A stretch of 5,215 nt of DNA from assembly GCA_045403015.1 (NCBI GenBank), contig JAXIPI010000133.1, positions 1 to 5,215 on the forward strand. The letters are read 5' to 3'. The translations under genes and the position numbers were made by a program. This DNA is from Gaiellasilicea sp045403015 (GTDB taxonomy: Bacteria; Actinomycetota; Thermoleophilia; Gaiellales; Gaiellaceae). This document shows, piece after piece, positions 1 through 4,005 of this stretch (the first letter of the stretch is position 1; each line of letters begins with the position of its first letter). Below the pieces are notes generated by a model. That model saw nothing but the letters and a program-made list of their open reading frames with translations, was not told the DNA's origin and did not search any database.

Positions 1-113
1 GTCGCCGGCGCGAGCCCCGAGCTTGCGCCCGAGGCCGCAAAGGCTCTGGCCTCGTACGTCTTTGCCGCCGGTGCGGCGGCTTCCGCCAACGTCGCCTTCG
101 TCGTCTCGCTCAT
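1..113 (-). CDS. N-terminus of probable NAD(P)-dependent alcohol dehydrogenase (partial)
   Basis: Only the first 37 codons are visible; the rest lies beyond the left edge. The ATG at 113-111 is preceded by a strong Shine-Dalgarno sequence (GGAGG, 7 nt upstream), which fixes the start and favours the minus strand. After a short Ala/Thr-rich lead, the peptide reads KTYEARAFAASGASSGLAPA. This resembles the opening beta strand of zinc-dependent medium-chain alcohol dehydrogenases of the YahK/cinnamyl-alcohol type (compare AYAA.S.TSPLAP.TI), which reduce aldehydes or oxidise alcohols with NAD(P)H in the cytoplasm. The zinc-ligand motif (GVCHSD) would come about 20 residues further on and is not in view, so the identity rests on a short match. 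The plus strand is also open here, in a frame ending near 198, but it has no visible start. The IS630 element ends 31 nt upstream, so this gene may have lost its native promoter. Confidence 0.5.
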   Translation of the reverse strand, partial: MSETTKATLAEAAAPAAKTYEARAFAASGASSGLAPA

Positions 114-118
114 TTCAG

Positions 119-125
119 TCCCTCC
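119..125 (-). promoter_or_regulatory. Shine-Dalgarno sequence of the dehydrogenase gene
   Basis: The minus strand reads GGAGGGA here, 5 nt before the ATG at 113 (7 nt from the GGAGG core). This is near-optimal spacing and the best ribosome-binding site in the window. It lies outside the IS630 element, so insertion left translation initiation intact. Confidence 0.75.
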
Positions 126-144
126 GACTCCATGCAACTTAGTA

Positions 145-167
145 CCCTGGTTCATAAGTTCGGTCAC
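145..167 (+). repeat. IS630 left terminal inverted repeat
   Basis: It pairs with the right end (1367-1389, read on the minus strand) at 14 of 23 positions. The matching blocks are CCCT at the tip, ATAAG at positions 10-14, and C, G and CAC near the inner end. The repeat abuts the TA at 143-144. Confidence 0.75.
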
Positions 168-177
168 GTATTGTCCT

Positions 178-1086
178 TTACGCTGCCGGGGCGAGTGATC
201 GGTTGAGCTTCTCGAGCAGGCCAGCGAGGTCCTTGCGTGTGTATCGCCACTCGAACGGCTGAGCGATGGTCTGGTAGTGGCGTTGGAAGTCGAGGATTCT
301 TTGGGCAAGGGCATCGAGGGAAGGAAAGTCGTTGGGCGTGAGGACCTTCCGTTGGAGTATTGAGAAGTAGATCTCGATCTGGTTGAGCCAACTCGCGTGA
401 ACAGGCCCGTGGACGAGGATGAGGTTGGGAAACTGGGCTCGGAGCCTCCTGGCCGCTGCAGGGCCGCGATGGGCGGTTCCATTGTCGACGATCCAGAAAA
501 CCCTGCGAGCGTCGCGATAGGGGCGTCGTCTCATGGTCTGTGCGACCAAGGCGTCAAAGGCCGCGATACCGTTCTTGCGTTCACAGCGACCGAAGATTCG
601 AAGGCGACGGACATCAAGGGCGGCGAGGTAAGCCCAGGCTCCGAGCCGCTTGTACTCATGTTCGATTCTCATGGGCAGGCCGGGTCGTGTTCCCAAGGAC
701 GGGTGCTTCCTCCCCCGGGCCTGGATGCTGGTCTTTTCGTCGGCGCAGATCACGAACTCGTCCGGCCGCAGCCGGCGGCCCTTCCACCGCCGCTGATAGA
801 GATCGAGGATCCGGCCGGCCTTCTCCTCGAAGTCCGGATCGCGGGGGAAGATCCAGCACCGATGCTGCCAGGGGCGGATGGCGTCCTCGTTGAGCCATCT
901 CCAGATGGTGGTGTTGCTGATGGCGGCGACGAGTCCGCAGCCGCGCACGTGCGAGCCGAGTTCGGCCAGGCTCCAGCGAGACAGCGGCACGCCCAGTTTG
1001 GCCGGCAGCTCGCAAGCGATAGCCTTAACGCGCACGACCAGTTCTGGGGGGAAAGACCCGTGGGCGACCGGGTCGCTCGCGGTCAT
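178..1086 (-). CDS. IS630-family transposase, DDE catalytic part (downstream frame)
   Basis: This frame carries the catalytic core that cuts and joins the IS630 ends. It is open from 1176 to the TAA at 178. Counting from the ATG at 1086, the family acidic residues are D116 in CADEKTS, D201 in IVDNGTAH and E238 in LNQIEIYF, forming a complete DDE set. The region before them (PELVVRVKAIACELP, VPLSRWSLAEL, NTTIWRWLNED) is the usual IS630 linker and second helical domain. Family similarity in this frame begins only at FPPELVV, next to the C6 run at 1046-1051, and the HTH half lies in another frame (1025-1318). An intact protein would be about 379 residues, so this ORF is the C-terminal part of a split transposase. 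Independent initiation at ATG 1086 (GGGG about 7 nt upstream) is possible but would give a protein without the first DNA-binding domain. Confidence 0.85.
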   Translation of the reverse strand: MTASDPVAHGSFPPELVVRVKAIACELPAKLGVPLSRWSLAELGSHVRGCGLVAAISNTTIWRWLNEDAIRPWQHRCWIFPRDPDFEEKAGRILDLYQRRWKGRRLRPDEFVICADEKTSIQARGRKHPSLGTRPGLPMRIEHEYKRLGAWAYLAALDVRRLRIFGRCERKNGIAAFDALVAQTMRRRPYRDARRVFWIVDNGTAHRGPAAARRLRAQFPNLILVHGPVHASWLNQIEIYFSILQRKVLTPNDFPSLDALAQRILDFQRHYQTIAQPFEWRYTRKDLAGLLEKLNRSLAPAA

Positions 1087-1318
1087 CAAGACCCCGTAGG
1101 CGTTGCTCGAAGAAGCGCTTGCGCCACATGCTGACGATCTCGCGTCTGGTGCTGAGATGGTCTGCGACCTCGTCATTGGAGAGGCCTTGGTGAGCCAAGA
1201 GGATCATCTTGGCGCGAATCACTTTAAAATACGGCAACGTATACCTACTCGCTCGCCTGGTCAGCTCCTTCATCTCGTCTTTCGACAGCACGATTCGATA
1301 TGGGCTGGTTCTTGGCAT
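1025..1318 (-). CDS. IS630-family transposase, N-terminal HTH part (upstream frame)
   Basis: This 97-residue frame is the DNA-binding head of the IS630 transposase. It opens MPRTSPYRIVLSKDEM, continues with YFKVIRAKMILLAHQGLSNDEVADHL (first helix-turn-helix) and LSTRREIVSMWRKRFFEQRL (second helical unit), and ends in the basic linker RGLDDRERPGRPRVF. The family sequence then continues in the other frame as FPPELVVRVK. The frames meet at TTT CCC CCC A (1046-1054): one C fewer would join them in phase. Past that point this frame reads PRTGRAR and stops at 1025, without family similarity. I chose the ATG at 1318 over the one at 1348, because it matches family N-termini, has a G-rich Shine-Dalgarno-like stretch just upstream, and the 1348 ATG lies inside the putative -10 box. 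The split could be a slippage site, a disabling indel or a base-calling error in a homopolymer. Confidence 0.8.
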   Translation of the reverse strand: MPRTSPYRIVLSKDEMKELTRRASRYTLPYFKVIRAKMILLAHQGLSNDEVADHLSTRREIVSMWRKRFFEQRLRGLDDRERPGRPRVFPPRTGRAR

Positions 1319-1343
1319 TTCCCCACCCCCACAGAGATGAGGA

Positions 1344-1373
1344 AGCATACCAGGTTAGCGCCGCCGGTGTCAG
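1344..1373 (-). promoter_or_regulatory. Putative sigma-70 promoter of the IS630 transposase
   Basis: On the minus strand, CTGACA (1368-1373; 5 of 6 to TTGACA) is followed after 18 nt by TATGCT (1344-1349; 4 of 6 to TATAAT). Transcription would begin near 1337, about 20 nt before the ATG at 1318. The -35 overlaps the right inverted repeat, as in many IS elements where transposase binding can repress transcription. This is a motif-level prediction only. Confidence 0.45.
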
Positions 1374-1389
1374 GTCTTATACGTTAGGG
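1367..1389 (-). repeat. IS630 right terminal inverted repeat
   Basis: On the minus strand it begins CCCTAACG, followed by ATAAG and ending GACAC. It is the imperfect partner of the left end at 145-167. The outer tip abuts the TA at 1390-1391. The -35-like hexamer of the putative transposase promoter lies within this repeat. Confidence 0.75.
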
Positions 1390-1391
1390 TA

Positions 1392-1595
1392 TTTATGTTG
1401 AGGAGTACTTAGGCCGTCTGAGGGTCCGGATCATTAGCAGAACGCGCCATTGTAGTGGCCAAACGCGCCGAACCGGGAGGGGACGTTGGGGGAGGACGAT
1501 GGGTGGGTTCCTTGGGCCTGAGCGGTACGGAGTCCCGGCTCACAGTCTGGCGTGAGTCCGAGTCGGAGGCTCCCGAGGGCGCCTGGTACAAGGAC
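1392..1595. other. Intergenic region without convincing gene
   Basis: This is about 200 bases between the IS630 right end and the stop of the small membrane protein gene. A 60-codon minus-strand frame (1409-1591) and part of a long plus-strand frame cross it. Both have Ser/Pro/Arg-rich composition without recognisable motifs and look like chance frames. Before IS630 inserted, this DNA would have been the direct upstream region of the dehydrogenase gene, so any native promoter of that gene should lie here. I found no clear -35/-10 pair and no hairpin with a T-tract. Confidence 0.5.
1441..1469. repeat. Short direct repeat AACGCGCC, 21-nt period
   Basis: AACGCGCC occurs at 1441-1448 and again at 1462-1469. 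The 21-nt period equals about two helical turns, so both copies would present on the same DNA face. With IS630 removed they would lie roughly 80-110 nt upstream of the dehydrogenase ATG, a plausible activator position. Two 8-mers could also occur by chance. Confidence 0.3.
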
Positions 1596-1928
1596 TTAGC
1601 GAAGCAGGACGATGGCCAGTGCCGTCATGCTGCCTGCGAAGAGCGCCCACCACGCCCACACGCCGCCGCGTCGATAGGGGCCAAGCACCATTGCCAGGAA
1701 GAGCACGCCATACGCAGCGGCAAAGGCTGCGGAGGTACCGCGGATCCCACGCAGCGCGCTGGCCACAGCCTCGCGGCCAGCAGCGACCTCGCTGAGCCGT
1801 ACGCCGCCGATTCTGTAGTCATCGCCCTTGTGGTACGCGTGACCGGCGGAGACCAAGCTCACAACGGTGATGGCGACGCCCGCAACGGTGAGCACGATCC
1901 AACTCGCCTTCTTCATCTCTTCGGGCAT
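1596..1928 (-). CDS. Small three-helix membrane protein of unknown function
   Basis: This is a 110-residue inner-membrane protein that I cannot assign to a named family. Predicted membrane helices are residues 10-32 (WIVLTVAGVAITVVSLVSAG), 66-85 (SAAFAAAYGVLFLAMVLGPY) and 89-109 (GVWAWWALFAGSMTALAIVLL). A charged loop at 33-65 contains HKGDDYRIGGVRLSEV and ALRGIRGT. The GPYRRG turn between helices 2 and 3 and the tryptophan cluster WAWW look like conserved family features rather than random sequence. The stop falls directly after the third helix, so the protein may be a short family member or have lost a C-terminal helix; I found no convincing continuation in other frames. The first ATG (1928) is 2 nt beyond the inferred intron 3' end and has no good Shine-Dalgarno. 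ATG 1916 (MKKASW) is an alternative start. A TAG lies in frame upstream in the spliced leader. Confidence 0.7.
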   Translation of the reverse strand: MPEEMKKASWIVLTVAGVAITVVSLVSAGHAYHKGDDYRIGGVRLSEVAAGREAVASALRGIRGTSAAFAAAYGVLFLAMVLGPYRRGGVWAWWALFAGSMTALAIVLLR

Positions 1929-1930
1929 TG

Positions 1931-1976
1931 GTAGGGATCAGGCGCGGTGCTCTTGCGAGCCCGAGTTCCTGATCCC
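1931..1976 (-). ncRNA. Group II intron domain VI
   Basis: A 9-bp basal stem GGGATCAGG (1968-1976) pairs with CCTGATCCC (1934-1942). The apical part is GG-GCTC closed by a GCAA tetraloop and paired with GAGC-CC, leaving an unpaired A at 1948. The RNA ends TAC at 1931. The A at the usual branch-point distance (1938, 8th from the 3' end) appears paired with U1973 rather than bulged. Confidence 0.75.
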
Positions 1977-1983
1977 CCCTTTC

Positions 1984-2016
1984 AAACCGTGCGTGCGGTT
2001 TTCCCGCACACGGCTT
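1984..2016 (-). ncRNA. Group II intron domain V (catalytic hairpin)
   Basis: The minus strand reads AAGCCGTGTGCGG, then a GAAA loop, then ACCGCACGCACGGTTT. It is a 33-34 nt hairpin with the invariant AGC catalytic triad near its 5' side, a GNRA tetraloop and the two-base bulge on the 3' arm. It closely matches the bacterial domain V consensus and is the clearest sign of an intact ribozyme. It begins 14 nt after the RT stop codon. Confidence 0.92.
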
Positions 2017-2029
2017 ACCGATGGTCTTC

Positions 2030-3355
2030 TCATGACGCGTTCACGAGGCCGGGGTACCGAATCGTCCCGACGAGTCGATGGAGACCAAGCTCCGCCACGA
2101 AGCGCGCCGGAGGCCACTGCCGCAGGTCGAACGGGCGTCGCCGCCAATCGCGAACGCGAGGCAGCAGCCGGACCAGCCGCTGGTTCACGTAGCGATCCAC
2201 CTGTTGAAACTTCCAGGATGCGTTCCCCGTACGGAAGTAGTTACCCCAGCCACGCAGAGCAGGATTGAGGTCCTCGATGACCACCCGGATGTCCTTCGCC
2301 CCTGCCCAGCGACGGCGGTCCGTGAGCTCCCGGATTTGCCCACGAATGGAAGTCAGCGCCTTCGGGGACGGCCACCGGAACAGGTACTCCCGCTTCTTGA
2401 ACCGCGAAAGCACGATGCGCAGGTAGCAACCCAGGAAAACGAATCCCTCCTTGCCGAGCCCAAGCTCGACAATCCGTGTCTTGTCCGGGTGCAGCTTCAG
2501 GCTGAGCCGGTCCATGATCTCGCCGAGGCGGCGTAACGCCTCCTCCGCCTCCGACCTCGTGCGACACATCACGACAGCGTCATCGGCGTATCTCACGAGC
2601 ACTCCAAGGTGTCGGCTCTGACGCTCCCACAAAACGTCGAGAGCGTTCAGGTAGATGTTGGCCAGAAGCGGCGAGATCACTCCACCCTGGGGACTCCCAA
2701 GGTCCGTGGCCCTCACCACCCCTCCCTCCATCACTCCCGCCCTGAGCCACTGCCGCAGGAGTTTCTTCACCTTCCGGTCCGATACTCGCCGTTCCACGAG
2801 TCGCATCAGCTTCTCGTGGTTGATGCTGTCGAAGTACGCCTTGATGTCCATCTCCACGACGTATCGGTGGCCTCGACCCCCCAAAAGGCGGATCTTTTCC
2901 AACGCGCCCGTGGCGCTACGCCTCGGCCGAAACCCGTACGAGCACTCCTTGAAGTCGGCCTCGAACAGCGGCTCCATCACCAGCTTTGCCGCCGCTTGCA
3001 CCACTCGATCACGCACCGTCGGTATCCCCAGCGGCCTCTGCGTCCCATCCGGCTTCGGGATGTACTGCCGCCTCACCGGTTGCGGCCAGTACCGGCCCGA
3101 TCGGAGACGTTGCTGTAGCTCCTGAAGAAACCCCTCCACGCCTCCCTGCTCGATCATCGCCAGGGTTTCCCCGTCGATGCCAGCAGCCCCTCTATTCGCC
3201 TTGACCCGCTTCCACGCCTCCGCCAGGACGTCACCCCGGCAGATCCGGTCCCATAACGCGTGAAAGCGTCGCTTCCGGCTCTGCTTGGCAGCCACGTATA
3301 GCCCGCGCTGGAGTTGTCGGACTTTGTCCGCCGGGTTGTTGGGGCTCTCGCCCAT
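2030..3355 (-). CDS. ltrA: Group II intron reverse transcriptase/maturase
   Basis: This 441-residue intron-encoded protein binds its intron RNA, promotes splicing and primes reverse transcription at the insertion target. The RT fingers and palm are complete: IPKPDGTQRPLGIPTVRDRVVQ at 99-120 (cited in two blocks of the same motif), FKECSYGFRPRRSA at 135-148, the first catalytic Asp in MDIKAYFDSI (D170), GSPQGGVISPLLANIYLN at 220-237, and YADD at 256-259 (D258, D259). HPDKTRIV (289-296) and FVFLGC (305-310) follow. The maturase/thumb region includes NPALRGWGNYFRTGNAS at 364-380. The protein ends about 60 residues later without an HNH endonuclease domain, so it belongs to the endonuclease-less group II proteins. 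No frameshift is seen. The ATG at 3355 is the first start after an in-frame TGA, with a G-rich stretch upstream. The ORF occupies domain IV. Confidence 0.95.
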   Translation of the reverse strand: MGESPNNPADKVRQLQRGLYVAAKQSRKRRFHALWDRICRGDVLAEAWKRVKANRGAAGIDGETLAMIEQGGVEGFLQELQQRLRSGRYWPQPVRRQYIPKPDGTQRPLGIPTVRDRVVQAAAKLVMEPLFEADFKECSYGFRPRRSATGALEKIRLLGGRGHRYVVEMDIKAYFDSINHEKLMRLVERRVSDRKVKKLLRQWLRAGVMEGGVVRATDLGSPQGGVISPLLANIYLNALDVLWERQSRHLGVLVRYADDAVVMCRTRSEAEEALRRLGEIMDRLSLKLHPDKTRIVELGLGKEGFVFLGCYLRIVLSRFKKREYLFRWPSPKALTSIRGQIRELTDRRRWAGAKDIRVVIEDLNPALRGWGNYFRTGNASWKFQQVDRYVNQRLVRLLPRVRDWRRRPFDLRQWPPARFVAELGLHRLVGTIRYPGLVNAS

Positions 3356-3630
3356 GCCCTCGCCCTTACCCCCTCACACAGGCACGACCAAAGCAGGGCC
3401 CTCTCGCTCCAGCAGCTTTTGCTGCCTTCATCGCTACTATGGGCCCCTCGGACTCCCTCTCGACACAACGGGATTTCGCACTCGGCTTATACCCGCTGCC
3501 TTTGCCCAACGTAGGCCGTCGAGGAGGGTCTCCCCAGTTCCGCATCAGGCTGTCCCTACGTGCCCTCTTCCCTACCCCGGAAGCGTCCTGCGCCCTTCCG
3601 GTCCTCGGACGCAGTCTGTTGCCTTCGCCC

Positions 3631-3637
3631 CGACATG
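3631..3637 (-). other. Putative EBS1 of the group II intron
   Basis: CATGTCG on the minus strand can pair antiparallel with the last seven bases of the 5' exon, CGGCATG (3907-3913): six Watson-Crick pairs and one G-U. It lies about 270 nt into the intron, a reasonable position for the domain I loop that recognises the exon. Loop placement was not verified by folding. Confidence 0.6.
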
Positions 3638-3782
3638 ACGGGCTCGGCCACTTCCCCTTTCGGGTTCCTATCTCACGAGGCTGCAAAGTTCACGCTTTCG
3701 CATTGGGCCCGCAGGTTCGCTCCCCTCGCGCAAAGCCATACGGCCTCCGCAGGGCCTTTGACGCTTCGCTTAGACGGCTGAG

Positions 3783-3787
3783 TCTCC
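3783..3787 (-). other. Tentative EBS2 of the group II intron
   Basis: GGAGA here can pair with TCTCC at 3916-3920 in the 5' exon, just upstream of IBS1. It lies about 150 nt before EBS1, in the expected order. Five pairs in GC-rich DNA is weak evidence, and a second GGGGAGAC occurs near 3530. Confidence 0.25.
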
Positions 3788-3906
3788 CCAGACGCCCGAA
3801 GCCTGCTACGCGGCGCTCCGGCGCTTACCGCGGCGGGACTTCCACCCGCAAGTCTGATGCAGCACCTCGGCCGGACGGTCCAGGCCCGGCCTCGTTCAGG
3901 ACGCAC

Positions 3907-3913
3907 CATGCCG
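3907..3913 (-). other. IBS1, last seven bases of the 5' exon
   Basis: CGGCATG immediately precedes the intron's GTGCG and is complementary (one G-U) to CATGTCG at 3631-3637. It defines the insertion site together with the first 3' exon base at 1930. Confidence 0.6.
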
Positions 3914-3946
3914 TCGGAGATTCTAGCCGAGGTGGGCCTTCGTAGG

Positions 3947-3968
3947 CGCCCCAGCGTGCAGCGGGGCG
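3947..3968. other. GC-rich hairpin downstream of the cytochrome gene
   Basis: CGCCCC and GGGGCG form a 6-bp stem around a 10-nt loop, about 40 nt past the cytochrome stop codon. No T-run follows on the minus strand, so it is not a standard intrinsic terminator. It may slow 3' exonuclease or be incidental in this GC-rich stretch. It is 34 nt from the intron insertion site, too far to be the terminator-adjacent target used by group IIC introns. Confidence 0.3.
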
Positions 3969-4005
3969 GCGACCTTGGCCTGCGGGCTGTCGCGGCCACG
4001 CGAGT

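Larger units (their letters stand above)
145..1389 (-). mobile_element. IS630-family insertion sequence, complete, 1245 bp
   Basis: The ends were placed from three agreeing signs. A TA dinucleotide flanks both sides (143-144 and 1390-1391), as expected for the TA target duplication of the IS630/Tc1 superfamily. Both ends read inward as CCCT with ATAAG 5 nt further in, forming imperfect inverted repeats. The interior codes for an HTH region and a DDE transposase of IS630 type. The length is normal for the family (about 1-1.4 kb). Transposition is cut-and-paste through a DDE enzyme. The transposase is split by a frame change at 1046-1051, so this copy is autonomous only if that break can be bypassed. 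It lies between the small membrane protein gene and the dehydrogenase gene without disrupting either reading frame. Confidence 0.9.
1931..3906 (-). mobile_element. Group II intron, apparently full length, about 1976 nt
   Basis: This is a self-splicing retroelement: the RNA is the ribozyme and the encoded RT/maturase aids splicing and copies the intron into DNA targets. The 5' end is GTGCGTCC at 3906, matching the GUGYG rule. The 3' end is CCCTAC at 1931, matching the terminal AY rule. Domain V (1984-2016) and domain VI (1931-1976) are recognisable, and the RT ORF lies in the domain IV position. The 5' boundary is supported by pairing between the last 7 exon bases (CGGCATG) and CATGTCG in domain I. 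The intron lies between the cytochrome gene and the small membrane protein gene, oriented with both, so splicing of a read-through transcript is possible. The 3' end could be off by a nucleotide. I cannot assign the structural class securely. Confidence 0.88.
3356..3906 (-). ncRNA. Group II intron domains I to III (5' ribozyme part)
   Basis: These roughly 550 nt between the 5' splice site and the RT start hold no gene. Several frames on both strands are open, but they have arginine- and proline-rich composition and no motifs. The region starts GTGCGTCC and contains CGGGTGGAAGTCCCGCC (about 3830-3850), a hairpin of the type common in domain I of bacterial group II introns. It also contains the EBS1 candidate at 3631-3637. 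I did not fold it in full, so internal domain boundaries are not given. Confidence 0.8.

Noticed and set aside
1..198. A plus-strand frame open from the left edge to about 198, with a hydrophobic stretch.
   Set aside because: The minus strand has an ATG with a near-ideal Shine-Dalgarno and a dehydrogenase-like N-terminus. The plus-strand frame would run through the IS630 end.
397..1134. A long plus-strand open frame (245 codons) across the IS630 element.
   Set aside because: It is antisense to the DDE transposase, which carries all family motifs. The plus-strand product is Gly/Pro/Ala-rich without motifs, as expected for an antisense frame in high-GC DNA.
1455..1934. A plus-strand frame of 159 codons over the small membrane protein.
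   Set aside because: The minus-strand frame has three well-formed hydrophobic helices. The plus-strand product has scattered Cys/His/Ala and no pattern.
2078..3204. Several plus-strand frames of 70-170 codons across the intron ORF.
   Set aside because: They are antisense to a complete RT/maturase with all catalytic motifs, and none contains a recognisable domain.
1931..3906. A diversity-generating retroelement or retron built around the reverse transcriptase.
   Set aside because: The RT has group II maturase features and is flanked by domain V, domain VI and a GTGCG 5' end. There is no template/variable repeat pair, accessory protein or msr/msd-like structure.
3907..4005. A rho-independent terminator as the intron's insertion target (group IIC habit).
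   Set aside because: The only hairpin (3947-3968) has no T-tract and is 34 nt from the insertion site, whereas IIC introns insert directly after the terminator stem.
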